Below are positions 17,187 to 26,037 of a stretch of DNA of 64,000 nt, in pieces. The stretch spans positions 1 to 64,000 of the forward strand of contig CAISLN010000087.1 in assembly GCA_903886275.1 (NCBI GenBank), written 5' to 3'. This stretch comes from an uncultured beta proteobacterium. GTDB taxonomy: Bacteria > Pseudomonadota > Gammaproteobacteria > Burkholderiales > Burkholderiaceae_C. The notes beneath the pieces were generated by a model. It saw only the letters and a list, made by a program, of their open reading frames with translations. It did no database searches and had not been told where the DNA came from. The position numbers and the translations under genes were made by a program. How positions within the stretch are numbered: position 1 is the stretch's first letter; each line of letters opens with the position of its first letter.

Positions 17187-17420
17187 ATGAAACCCATCAC
17201 CGCAGCGGAAAAAAAGTCACAGTTGCAGTTCGGACTGCGCGTGCGCAAGTACCGCTTTCTCGCGCAATTGACACAGGAGGTGCTGGCCCAGCGTGCCAGC
17301 CTGTACCGCAGTTATATAGGCCGCATCGAGTCTGGCTACGCCAATCCGTCGCTGGTGGTGGTGGTCGCGCTGGCGCATGCACTGGCGGTGCCGGTGGATG
17401 CGTTGATGGAAGAATCCTGA
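17187..17420 (+). CDS. Small Xre/Cro-type HTH regulator
   Basis: A 77-residue single-domain helix-turn-helix protein. The HTH covers about residues 17-72, with FGLRVRKYRFLAQLTQEVLA, then YRSYIGRIESGYANPSL as turn and recognition helix. AGGAC precedes the ATG. No toxin or phage genes flank it, so it may be a stand-alone regulator; its target is unknown. It is followed by the hydroxybutyryl-CoA dehydrogenase 61 bases later. Confidence 0.75.
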   Translation: MKPITAAEKKSQLQFGLRVRKYRFLAQLTQEVLAQRASLYRSYIGRIESGYANPSLVVVVALAHALAVPVDALMEES

Positions 17421-17481
17421 AGCAGGCATGGGGCCTTGGCTAAACTCGGGCCCTACATACGGTTTTTAGTGGAGTTTGAAT

Positions 17482-18336
17482 ATGCATATTGATACGGTTG
17501 GCATTATTGGCGCGGGCACCATGGGCAACGGCATTGCGCAGGCTTGCGCGGTTTCGGGCATCAAGGTGGTGATGGTGGATATCACCCAGGAGGCCGTCAA
17601 CAAGGGCCTGGCCACCATCGTCGCGAGCCTGGAGCGTCTGATGAAGAAGCACAAGCTGACTGCAGCCCAGCGCGACGCGGCCATGGCCCTGATCCACGGC
17701 AGCACCCGCTACGCAGACCTCCAGCCGGCGCAACTGGTGATCGAGGCGGCCACCGAAAACTACGATCTCAAGGTCAAGATCGTCAAGCAGATCGAAGCCA
17801 TGGTTGGCCCGGATGTGATCATTGCCTCCAACACCTCGTCCATTTCCATCACCAAGCTGGCCGCCGTCACCGGGCGCGCCGACCGCTTTATTGGCATGCA
17901 CTTCTTCAACCCGGTGCCGCTGATGGCGCTGGTGGAAATTATCCGTGGCCTGCAGACGAGCGACGCCACCCACGCGGCGGTGCACGCCCTGGCCACTGCG
18001 CTGGGCAAGACCCCCATCACGGTGAAGAACGCGCCCGGCTTTGTGGTCAACCGCATTCTGGTGCCCATGATCAACGAGGCCTTCTTTGTGCTGTCCGAAG
18101 GACTGGCCAGCGCCGAAGACATTGACGCCGGCATGAAGCTGGGCTGCAACCAGCCGATCGGCCCCTTGGCCCTGGCCGACATGGTGGGCCTGGATGTGTG
18201 CCTGGCCGTGATGGAGGTGTACCTGAGCGAGTTTGGCGACAGCAAGTACCGCGCCTGCCCCCTGCTCAAGGAGATGGTTGCCGCCGGTCGTCTGGGTCGC
18301 AAGACCGGGCAGGGCGTGTACCTGTACTCTGAGTAA
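17482..18336 (+). CDS. 3-hydroxybutyryl-CoA dehydrogenase
   Basis: A 284-residue NAD(P)-dependent dehydrogenase oxidising or forming 3-hydroxybutyryl-CoA, as in PHB or short-chain fatty acid metabolism. The N-terminal Rossmann motif is GIIGAGTMGNGIAQA. The substrate segment includes SNTSSISITKLA and the catalytic His in IGMHFFNPVPLM; the C-terminal domain has KTGQGVYLYSE. ATG 17482 follows GGAG (17471-17474); an in-frame TTG at 17476 is less likely. It has no obvious link to purine metabolism. Confidence 0.93.
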   Translation: MHIDTVGIIGAGTMGNGIAQACAVSGIKVVMVDITQEAVNKGLATIVASLERLMKKHKLTAAQRDAAMALIHGSTRYADLQPAQLVIEAATENYDLKVKIVKQIEAMVGPDVIIASNTSSISITKLAAVTGRADRFIGMHFFNPVPLMALVEIIRGLQTSDATHAAVHALATALGKTPITVKNAPGFVVNRILVPMINEAFFVLSEGLASAEDIDAGMKLGCNQPIGPLALADMVGLDVCLAVMEVYLSEFGDSKYRACPLLKEMVAAGRLGRKTGQGVYLYSE

Positions 18337-18452
18337 TCAGCAGGGCCAACTGGTTGCAGCGCCATGCAGTTGTGGCGCGCGAGCTGCGGCTTGCAGCCAG
18401 CAAAGTTGCGGCGCCCATCCCCGGGCCATTTGAAATTAATAACGAGTAAACC

Positions 18453-18851
18453 ATGCGAGCTAAATTCTTGTTCCTGTTGACGACGGCGTCCCTGTTTTTT
18501 TCCGCTAGCGTGCTGGCCTTGGATTGCGTCAGTCCGCAAACCCAGACCGATATGAATATCTGCGCAGGGAAGGATCTGGATCGTGAAACCAAAAAGATCA
18601 ACCAGACCTACAACACGGTGCGTTCCAAATTGGATGCCAAGCACCAGCAAGACCTCAAGCAGGTGCAATTGGCCTGGATTGCGTTCAAGGACTTGGACTG
18701 CAAGTTTCAGGCCTCTGGTGTGGAGGGCGGCTCCATCTACTCCCTGATCCTTTCAGGCTGCCTGCAAGAAAAAACCGTTCAGCGCAACAAAGAACTCGAT
18801 TCCTTGCTGCATTGCAAAGAGGGCGATATGAGTTGCCCGGTGCCCCAGTAG
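18453..18851 (+). CDS. LprI-like lysozyme-inhibitor family protein (DUF1311)
   Basis: A 132-residue secreted protein with a signal peptide to about residue 22 (ends VLA). The mature part has four or more Cys and the DUF1311/LprI pattern: CVSPQTQTDMNICA, then LNQTY-like KINQTYNTV, then QVQLAWIAFKDLDC and a late CLQEKT. Members are periplasmic, and some inhibit lysozyme; here the role is unproven. It is convergent with the 8-oxoguanine deaminase gene. Confidence 0.8.
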   Translation: MRAKFLFLLTTASLFFSASVLALDCVSPQTQTDMNICAGKDLDRETKKINQTYNTVRSKLDAKHQQDLKQVQLAWIAFKDLDCKFQASGVEGGSIYSLILSGCLQEKTVQRNKELDSLLHCKEGDMSCPVPQ

Positions 18852-18862
18852 TCGCCCAGGCC

Positions 18863-20299
18863 TCAGGCCGCGCCTACGAGCTGCAGCGCCAAGCGGTTGT
18901 GGCGCTCCACCAGGGGCGCCAGCTCCAGCGTGGCGAGCCGGCCATTGCGCACCACGACGCGGCCATTGACGATGCTGGTGTCCACCTGTGGGCTGGCGCA
19001 CAGCAGCAGGGCAGCCACCGCATCGTGCACGGCGCCACCGGCAAACGCCAAGGTGTTCAGATCAAACAGCACGATGTCGGCGCACAGGCCCAAGGCCAGT
19101 TGGCCTATGTCGCTGCGCCCCAGCACCTGCGCGCCGCCACGGGTGGCCATGTGCAGCACATCGCGCGCCGTCATCTCGGAGGGCCCGAGGTCACAGCCGA
19201 AAAAAGTTTTGCGCTCGCCCGAGGGCAGGGTACGTTGCTCGGGCGGCTGCAGGGAGCGGCCCACGCGCGCCAGCAGCAGGGCCTGGCGTGCCTCGTTGAC
19301 CATGTGGGCGGCGTCGTTGCTGGCGCTGCCGTCTACGCCTAAGCCCACAGGTACACCGGCGTCGAGCATGCGGCGCACCGGCGCAATGCCGCTGGCCAGG
19401 CGCATATTGCTACAGGGGCAATGTGCCACGCCGGTCTTGCTGGCGGCAAACAGGCTGATGCCCGCGTCGTCGAGCTTGACGCAGTGGGCATGCCAAACGT
19501 CTGGCCCCAGCCAGCCCAGGTCTTGCGCATATTGCGTGGGCGTGCAGCCAAACTTTTCGCGTGAATAGGCCAGGTCGTGGTCGTTCTCGGCCAGGTGGGT
19601 GTGCAGGCGCACGCCCTGGCTGCGTGCCAACTCGGCCGACAGGCGCATCAGGTCGCGGCTCACGCTAAAGGGCGAGCAGGGCGCCACCGCCACTTGCGTC
19701 ATGGCGCCAAAGCCCGCGCCGTGAAAGGCCTCGATCACGCGCTGCGTGTCCTTCAGGATGAAGTCTTCGCTCTCCACCAAGCGGTCGGGCGGCAATCCAC
19801 CCTGGCTCTGGCCCACGCTCATGCTGCCGCGCGTGGCGGTAAAGCGCATGCCGATCTCCCTTGCGGCTTCGATGCTGTCGTCCAGGCGCACGCCATTGGG
19901 ATAGAGGTAGAGGTGGTCGCTGCTGGTGGTGCAGCCCGAGAGCAGCAGCTCGGCCATGGCCACCTGGGTAGAGACCTGCACCATCTCGGGCGTAAGGCCC
20001 GCCCAGATCGGATAGAGCCCGCGCAGCCAACCGAACAGCTCGGCGTTTTGCACCTGGGGTACAGCGCGGGTCAGGCTCTGGTACATGTGGTGGTGGGTAT
20101 TGACCAGGCCGGGCAGCACCAGGTGGTGGCTGGCGTCTATCACCTCATCGGCCTGCAGGGCCTCGGGCGGCAGCCCCGCTGCGGGGCCTATGTATTCAAT
20201 GCAGTTGTCGCGCACAAAAAGGCAAGCGTTGTGCAGCTCGGTGCGCGCATCGTTTTGGGTGGCCAGGGTGTGGGCGTTGTGAATCAGCAGGGTGGTCAT
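18863..20299 (-). CDS. 8-oxoguanine deaminase (amidohydrolase family)
   Basis: A 478-residue cytoplasmic amidohydrolase from the ATG at 20299. The metal sites are visible: HHH in GLVNTHHHMYQSL, His in HTHLAENDHD, HAHCVKLDD, and the Asp in GVDGSASNDAAHM. This combination, including NDAAHM, is typical of the group that contains 8-oxoguanine deaminase and hydroxyatrazine hydrolases. Given the purine neighbourhood, deamination of 8-oxoguanine to urate is most likely; other triazine-like substrates cannot be excluded. The product would feed directly into PuuD. Confidence 0.85.
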   Translation of the reverse strand: MTTLLIHNAHTLATQNDARTELHNACLFVRDNCIEYIGPAAGLPPEALQADEVIDASHHLVLPGLVNTHHHMYQSLTRAVPQVQNAELFGWLRGLYPIWAGLTPEMVQVSTQVAMAELLLSGCTTSSDHLYLYPNGVRLDDSIEAAREIGMRFTATRGSMSVGQSQGGLPPDRLVESEDFILKDTQRVIEAFHGAGFGAMTQVAVAPCSPFSVSRDLMRLSAELARSQGVRLHTHLAENDHDLAYSREKFGCTPTQYAQDLGWLGPDVWHAHCVKLDDAGISLFAASKTGVAHCPCSNMRLASGIAPVRRMLDAGVPVGLGVDGSASNDAAHMVNEARQALLLARVGRSLQPPEQRTLPSGERKTFFGCDLGPSEMTARDVLHMATRGGAQVLGRSDIGQLALGLCADIVLFDLNTLAFAGGAVHDAVAALLLCASPQVDTSIVNGRVVVRNGRLATLELAPLVERHNRLALQLVGAA

Positions 20300-20534
20300 A
20301 GGGCGGCTCCGCAGGCGTTGGAAAAAACCAAATGGCCGGGGCCGAATCCCGCTGCTCACTGTGGATGAGCAGAGGCGAGCGCCACGTTGCCGTGCGTACC
20401 GGGCTGTGCCGGCGCATCATAGCGCGCCGCTTGATTGCTCTTGCTTGTCAGCCGCGACAGGGGTCATGTCGCTTTCAATGCTATGTTTGATCCTGCGCAA
20501 GTGCAATCAGGCAGTGGGCAGGCACATTGGGCCC

Positions 20535-21197
20535 ATGCCAGCCAGCCAATATGCCTTCATCTCTGCCTACCCGATTCTGTCGGTCGCGCCTGGCACTGCC
20601 TTGTTGCGCCGCTCGGTTTCTGCAGGGGTGGCGCTGTTCATTGAGGTCGGCCGTGTCGCCTTGGGTGTGGCCGCTGCCGAGCCGCTGGTGGACGATGCCG
20701 GTCAGCCGCTGGCACAGGCGATGGACCACCAGTTGGGCATGGTCGAAGGCCCGGCCTGGCTAGAGGCCAATGCTGCGGTGCTGAACCTGCCCAGTGCAAT
20801 TGACGCCGTGGCCGAGACCGCTGTCTTGTTGCGCCGTGTGCCCCTGGCCGATTTTCGCGCTGCCTTGTCCGGTGGCTCCAGTGCCGCGCTGGCCGTGCTG
20901 GGCGATGTGGCACGTGCCCATAGGCAGCAGACCGAACTGGCAGTGAGCCGTTTGGCCAAGGATGCAGAGGCACGTTGCGCCGAGTGGCTGTTGCGCCATG
21001 CCGAGTCCAGCGACAAGGGCGTCTGCTCGGTCAAGCTGCAGCAGCGCAAACGCCTGATCGCAGCCCAACTGGGCATTGCACCCGAAACCCTGTCGCGTGT
21101 GCTGCGCCATTTGCGCGAGCGCAGCCTGATCAGCGGCTCCGGTCGCATCGTCAATCTGGTCGATCCCAGCGGCCTGCGCTCGCTGGCCGGCCTTTAA
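20535..21197 (+). CDS. Crp/Fnr-family transcriptional regulator
   Basis: A 220-residue regulator from the ATG at 20535; upstream in-frame starts exist, the nearest at 20481. The C-terminal winged HTH is clear (RLIAAQLGIAPETLSRVLRHLRERSLI). The N-terminal beta-barrel is divergent and lacks the Arg and Glu of a cAMP pocket and the Cys cluster of Fnr, so the effector is unknown. It is divergent from the 8-oxoguanine deaminase gene and convergent with xdhB, so it may control the former. Confidence 0.8.
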   Translation: MPASQYAFISAYPILSVAPGTALLRRSVSAGVALFIEVGRVALGVAAAEPLVDDAGQPLAQAMDHQLGMVEGPAWLEANAAVLNLPSAIDAVAETAVLLRRVPLADFRAALSGGSSAALAVLGDVARAHRQQTELAVSRLAKDAEARCAEWLLRHAESSDKGVCSVKLQQRKRLIAAQLGIAPETLSRVLRHLRERSLISGSGRIVNLVDPSGLRSLAGL

Positions 21198-21236
21198 TTT
21201 CCCTCCCGCTTGCATGGGGTCGGCTTGCCGCCCCGC

Positions 21237-23555
21237 CTAATCCTTGAGTGCCTTGAGGAGGTTCTCGGCCGTGGCGGGTGCTGCCAACTGCACTGCCGCA
21301 TAGCCGCCACGGGCCTGCGCCACCGCATCGCGCAGCGCCTCAAAAACGCTGATGGCCAGCATAAAGGGCGGCTCGCCCACGGCCTTGCTGCCAAACACGT
21401 TGTCCTCGCGGTTGGGCTCCGGCCATAGCGCCACCTTGAGGTGCTGGGGCACATCGCCGGCGGTGGGAATTTTGTAGGTGCTGGGCGCGTGGGTGCTGAG
21501 CATTCCCTTGTCGTTCCACACCAGTTGCTCGGTGGTGAGCCAGCCCATGCCCTGCACAAAGCCGCCCTCGATCTGGCCGATGTCGATGGCCGGGTTGATG
21601 GAGCGTCCCACGTCGTGCAGGATGTCCACCTTCAGCACGCGGCTCTCGCCGGTCAGTGTGTCTATGGCCACCTCGGTGCAGGCGGCGCCATAGGCAAAGT
21701 AATAAAAGGGACGGCCCGACAGGGTGGTCTTGTCGTAGTGGATTTTGGGCGTGCGGTAGAAGCCGTCGCTCCAGAGCTGGATGCGGTTGGCATAGGCCAT
21801 GGCCACCACCTCTTCGAAGTTGCGCGTGGTCTTGGGCGAATGCACCTGGCCGCAAGCAAAGCGGATGGCACCGGCCCCGCAGCCATCGAGCCCGCAGACA
21901 AAGGCCGCTAGGTTGTCGCGCACATGGCGCGCGGCAAACTGGGCGGCGCGGCCATTGAGGTCGGTGCCGGCAGACGCGGCAGTGGCCGAGGCATTGGCCA
22001 CCTTGCTGGTGTCGCTGGCCGTGGCGAGCACCTTCTCGAAGGCAATGCCCAACTCGTCGGCCACGATTTGCGAGACCTTGGTGTGCAGGCCCTGGCCCAT
22101 CTCGGTGCCGCCATGGTTCACCTGCACGCTGCCGTCCGTATACACATGCACCAGCGCCCCGGCCTGGTTGAACAGGGTGGCGGTAAAGCTGATGCCGAAC
22201 TTCACCGGGGTGAGCGCGATGCCGCGTTTGAGCACTTGGCTCTTCGCATTCCACTCTGCGATCTCAAGGCGGCGTGCGCGGTAGTGGCTGCTGTGTTCGA
22301 GCGTGGTGATGAGCGGCTGCAAGATGTTGTCTTCCACCCGCATCTGGTAATGCGTGGTGTCGCGCTTGCCTGTGCCCTCACTCAGCGGCTCATCGCTGTA
22401 GAGGTTGCGCAGGCGCACATCGAGCGGGTCCATGGTGAGCTGGCGCGCGATGTCGCCCATGAGGGCCTCGATCAGGATCACGCCCTGTGGCCCGCCAAAG
22501 CCGCGAAAGGCCGTGTGGCTTTGCATATTCGTTTTGCAGCGGTAGGAGACGATGTCCACATGCTCCAGGTAATAGGCGTTGTCGCTGTGGAAGATGGCGC
22601 GGTCGGCCACCGGGCCAGACAGGTCGGCGCTCCAGCCGCAGTTGGCCGCCATCATCAGTTGCAGGGCGGTCAGGCGGCCGCTGTCGTCAAAGCCTGCCGT
22701 GTATTGGTATTCGAACGGATGGCGCTTGCCGGTGAGCATAAAGTCGTCGTCGCGGTCCAGCCGCAGCTTGATGGCGCAGCCGACCTTTTTTGCCGCCACC
22801 GCTGCCCACACCGCCAGATGGCCGGCCTGGGTCTCCTTGCCACCAAAACCGCCTCCCATGCGCCTGCATTCCACGCGCACGGCATGGTTGTCTAGCCCCA
22901 AGGCATGGGCCACCCAATGCTGCACCTCGCCGGGATGCTGGGTGCTGCTGTACACCGTCCACTGGTTTTGCTCCATGGGCAGCACATAGGCGATCTGGCC
23001 CTCCAGATAAAAGTGCTCCTGGCCGCCGACTTCCAGCGTGCCGCTGATGCGGTGCGTCGATGTTTTCAGGGCCGCTGCCGCATCGCCCCGGCGCACCTGC
23101 ACCGGTGGCAGCACATAGCTTTGCGCGGCCAGTGACTGCTTGATGCTCAGGAGGGCGGGCAGGGCCTCTATGTCGAGCAGTACCTTGCGCGCGGCGTGCC
23201 TGGCCTGCAGCGTGGTCTTGGCAATCACCAGGCCTATGACCTGGCCGACAAACTGCACCTTGTCCATGGCAAACACCGGCTCATCTCCGGCAAAGGCGGC
23301 CAGCATCGGGTCGCCTGGAATGTCACGCGCCAAAATGATGTCCACCACACCGGGCATGGCCATTGCAGCGCGGGCATCCACACCCAAGAGCCTGCCATGG
23401 GCTTGCGTGGAAAGAATGGGCGCCGCGTGCAAGGTGCCGCGCACCTCGGGCAGGTCGTCGATGTAATGCACCGCACCGGCCACCTGTGCTGCAGCGCTCT
23501 CGTGGTGGACGGAGACACCGGCGGCGGGGCTTGTCGCAGGGGCGTTTGCTTTCAT
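21237..23555 (-). CDS. xdhB: Xanthine dehydrogenase, molybdopterin-binding subunit
   Basis: A 772-residue subunit that hydroxylates hypoxanthine and xanthine to urate at the Mo centre. Typical parts are the GSAVYIDD-like GAVHYIDDLP near the start, CRRMGGGFGGKETQ at the Mo site, TAFRGFGGPQG, and ATAASAGTDLNG near the catalytic region. The start at 23555 overlaps the xdhA stop by 4 bases (xdhA ends at 23552). An upstream extension of 22 residues to 23621 is rejected since it lies inside xdhA. Cofactor insertion depends on XdhC at 14.7 kb. Confidence 0.95.
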   Translation of the reverse strand: MKANAPATSPAAGVSVHHESAAAQVAGAVHYIDDLPEVRGTLHAAPILSTQAHGRLLGVDARAAMAMPGVVDIILARDIPGDPMLAAFAGDEPVFAMDKVQFVGQVIGLVIAKTTLQARHAARKVLLDIEALPALLSIKQSLAAQSYVLPPVQVRRGDAAAALKTSTHRISGTLEVGGQEHFYLEGQIAYVLPMEQNQWTVYSSTQHPGEVQHWVAHALGLDNHAVRVECRRMGGGFGGKETQAGHLAVWAAVAAKKVGCAIKLRLDRDDDFMLTGKRHPFEYQYTAGFDDSGRLTALQLMMAANCGWSADLSGPVADRAIFHSDNAYYLEHVDIVSYRCKTNMQSHTAFRGFGGPQGVILIEALMGDIARQLTMDPLDVRLRNLYSDEPLSEGTGKRDTTHYQMRVEDNILQPLITTLEHSSHYRARRLEIAEWNAKSQVLKRGIALTPVKFGISFTATLFNQAGALVHVYTDGSVQVNHGGTEMGQGLHTKVSQIVADELGIAFEKVLATASDTSKVANASATAASAGTDLNGRAAQFAARHVRDNLAAFVCGLDGCGAGAIRFACGQVHSPKTTRNFEEVVAMAYANRIQLWSDGFYRTPKIHYDKTTLSGRPFYYFAYGAACTEVAIDTLTGESRVLKVDILHDVGRSINPAIDIGQIEGGFVQGMGWLTTEQLVWNDKGMLSTHAPSTYKIPTAGDVPQHLKVALWPEPNREDNVFGSKAVGEPPFMLAISVFEALRDAVAQARGGYAAVQLAAPATAENLLKALKD

Positions 23556-25006
23556 GCGGCGGCTCCTTCCAACAGCAGCGATTCCAGCGATGTATTGCGA
23601 CCGCCCTGGCTCTCCAACCAAAAGCGCTGCAGCAAATTGCCCAGCACCTCGGTGCGGTAGGCGGCCGAGGCGCGCATGTCGCTGATGGGTGTGAACTCGC
23701 TGCGCAACGCTGTGATAGCAGCCTGCACCGTGTCTGGGTTCCAGGGCTGGCCCAGCAGCGCCGCCTGGGTTTGGACGGCGCGCACCGGGGTGGCGGCCAC
23801 ACCGCCTACGCCTATGGACGCGTGGGTCACCAGGCCATCGGCAAGGTGCAGCTTGAGCGCCAGGCAGACCGCCGAGATGTCATCCTCAAAGCGCTTGGAG
23901 ATCTTGTAGACCCGGCTGAACTCTTGGGGAACGGTCTTGGGCACCTTGATCCAGGCCAGCACCTCGTCTTGGGCCATCACGTTCTTGCGGTAGCCGGTGT
24001 ACAGGTCTTCCAATTTGAGTTCGCGGCTGCCTCTGGTGCCCATCAGCACCACATTGGCACCCAGCGCAATCAACAGCGGCATGGAGTCGCCAATCGGTGA
24101 GCCATTGGCCACATTGCCGCCCAGCGTGCCGGAGTTGCGCACCGGCAGGCCAGCAAAGCGGTGGGCAAAGCTGGCGAGTTGCGGCCGGTCTTCCAGCAGC
24201 GCGGCAAAGGCCTCGCTTAGCTTGACGGCGGCGCCGATGGCGATGTGGTGCTTGTACTTCTCTACGCGCCTCAATTCCTTCACGCGTGTGAGGTCCAGGA
24301 TGCGCGGGAACTGCATATGCATCTTGGTGACCCACAGGCCTACATCGGTGCAACCGGCCACCAGTTGCGCGTCCGGATACTGGGCACGCAGGCTCAGCAA
24401 GTCCTGCAGGGTCTTAGGGCTGAGGTAGCTGCTGTCCTTTGTAGCGTTCTGCGCTGCGGCCATTTGCTTCAAGCCGGCCAGCACCGCCGCCTCATCCACC
24501 CGCACTGCGGGCAGCGCCTGCATGGTCTGCGCTGCGTCCAAGATGGGACGGTAGCCGGTGCAGCGGCACAGGTTGCCCGACAGGGCCGCTTGCGCCTGTT
24601 CGCGGCCCATCGGCTGATCGGCACTCTTTTCATACAGGGCAAACAGGCTCATCACAAAGCCCGGTGTGCAAAAGCCGCATTGCGAGCCGTGGCAATCCAC
24701 CATCGCTTGCTGCGCCGGATGAAGCTTCTTGTCTTCTGCCAAATCTTCCACTGTCCACAGCGCCATGCCGTCAATCGAATGGGCCAGACGTATGCAACTG
24801 TTGATGGCACGCAGCTCCAACTGGCCGCCTATTTCCTCACCGATCACTACCGTGCAGGCGCCGCAGTCGCCTTCGCCGCAGCCCTCCTTGGTGCCGGTGC
24901 AATGCAGGTCTTCGCGCAGCAGGTCGAGCAGGGTGCGTTGGGTCTGGACGCCAGTCAGTGTGACGACTTGGCCACGCCGTAAAAATCGCAGGGCTTGGGT
25001 GTTCAT
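23552..25006 (-). CDS. xdhA: Xanthine dehydrogenase, FeS/FAD small subunit
   Basis: A 484-residue subunit with two [2Fe-2S] clusters and FAD. The plant-type cluster motif is CGEGDCGAC (Cys 43, 48 and 51) and the second cluster uses CGFC and CRC (NLCRCTGYRPI). The FAD domain includes VAGCTDVGLWV and GGNVANGSPIGD. It transfers electrons from XdhB to NAD. The ATG at 25006 is preferred to an in-frame start at 25051. First gene of xdhAB and divergent from a LysR gene 84 bases away. Confidence 0.95.
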   Translation of the reverse strand: MNTQALRFLRRGQVVTLTGVQTQRTLLDLLREDLHCTGTKEGCGEGDCGACTVVIGEEIGGQLELRAINSCIRLAHSIDGMALWTVEDLAEDKKLHPAQQAMVDCHGSQCGFCTPGFVMSLFALYEKSADQPMGREQAQAALSGNLCRCTGYRPILDAAQTMQALPAVRVDEAAVLAGLKQMAAAQNATKDSSYLSPKTLQDLLSLRAQYPDAQLVAGCTDVGLWVTKMHMQFPRILDLTRVKELRRVEKYKHHIAIGAAVKLSEAFAALLEDRPQLASFAHRFAGLPVRNSGTLGGNVANGSPIGDSMPLLIALGANVVLMGTRGSRELKLEDLYTGYRKNVMAQDEVLAWIKVPKTVPQEFSRVYKISKRFEDDISAVCLALKLHLADGLVTHASIGVGGVAATPVRAVQTQAALLGQPWNPDTVQAAITALRSEFTPISDMRASAAYRTEVLGNLLQRFWLESQGGRNTSLESLLLEGAAA

Positions 25007-25052
25007 ACAGGGTTCCTCGTGCGGCAGGGTAAATCGGGACTGTGGCTCCAAG

Positions 25053-25070
25053 CATACGCATTAGCATATG
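25053..25070. promoter_or_regulatory. Possible LysR-type binding site between xdhA and lysR
   Basis: CATA (25053-25056) and TATG (25067-25070) form an interrupted dyad with a 10-base spacer in the 84-base divergent gap, resembling the short T-N11-A style dyads of LysR proteins. The dyad is weak and could be chance. Confidence 0.3.
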
Positions 25071-25090
25071 GCAACCATCAAATCCCCCAT

Positions 25091-26020
25091 ATGAAAGACC
25101 AAAACCTTTTCGACAAGATAGACCTCCATCTCATAAGGGTTCTGCATACCGTGTTGACCGAGCGCAGTGTCTCCAAAGCCGCCATCCGTTTGGGCATGCA
25201 CCAACCGGCGGTCAGCAGCGCGCTCAAACGCTTGCGGGACTTTTCTGGAGATCCGCTTTTGGTGCGCTCGGGCTCCGGTATGGTGCCCACCGTGGCGGGT
25301 CAGCGCATGCTCGAACCCAGTGCCAGCATTTTGCGTGCCGCCCAGTTGCTGTTCTCGGACGCGCGCGGCTTCGATCCCGGCAGTGCGCGCGACCGCTTCC
25401 GCGTGGCGGCGTCCGACTACCTGGACCCGCTGTTTCTGCCGCAACTGGTGGCCGACATCAAGGCCCAGGCGCCGCTGTGCGAGATCGAGATCCATCCCCT
25501 GTCGCCCGCCACCGATTACCGCAGCCAGTTGGCACAGGGCGAGGTGGATGTGGTGATTGGCAACTGGCTGTCGCCGCCGCAGGACCTGCACCAAAGCAGC
25601 CTGTTTGACGACGAGGTGGTCTGTCTGGTTTCAACCAAGCACCCCGCAGTGCGCCGGGGCTGGGAGCAGGCTGCCTGGCTGGAGGCCGAGCATATTGCGC
25701 CTGGCGCCACCCATCCGGGGGCCAAGGGTTTCATCGACGCACACTTGGCCAGCCTGGGGCTGCAGCGCCACATTGTTGCGCGCTGCCCCTATTTCGGCCT
25801 GATTCCGGCTATGGTGGCATCAACCTTGCTGGTGCTGACCACCAGCCGCCAGTATTGCGAGCGTTTTGTGGGCACGCTGCCGGTGACCATAATGGCCTGT
25901 CCGATTGCATTTCCAAAAATGATCTATTACCAGCTCTGGCATGAGCGCACGCACAGTTCGGAGTCAGTCCGTTGGTTGCGTGAGCGTGTAAAGTCCGCCG
26001 CTGCTCACCTGAAAAAATAA
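25091..26020 (+). CDS. LysR-family transcriptional regulator
   Basis: A 309-residue LysR regulator from ATG 25091. The N-terminal HTH covers about residues 7-66 (HTVLTERSVSKAAIRLGMHQ, then PAVSSALKRLRD). The effector domain follows from about residue 90, with the NodD/LeuO-like start RFRVAASDYLDPLFLP. It is divergent from xdhAB and lies 17 bases before the transporter ATPase gene, so it may control xanthine oxidation and purine uptake together. Ligand unknown, probably a purine. Confidence 0.88.
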   Translation: MKDQNLFDKIDLHLIRVLHTVLTERSVSKAAIRLGMHQPAVSSALKRLRDFSGDPLLVRSGSGMVPTVAGQRMLEPSASILRAAQLLFSDARGFDPGSARDRFRVAASDYLDPLFLPQLVADIKAQAPLCEIEIHPLSPATDYRSQLAQGEVDVVIGNWLSPPQDLHQSSLFDDEVVCLVSTKHPAVRRGWEQAAWLEAEHIAPGATHPGAKGFIDAHLASLGLQRHIVARCPYFGLIPAMVASTLLVLTTSRQYCERFVGTLPVTIMACPIAFPKMIYYQLWHERTHSSESVRWLRERVKSAAAHLKK

Positions 26021-26037
26021 AACGGAAAACCGCCACG

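Noticed and set aside
16895..17443. Plus-strand open frame of about 180 codons upstream of the Xre gene
   Set aside because: It overlaps the Xre-type gene in another frame and its composition is not protein-like.
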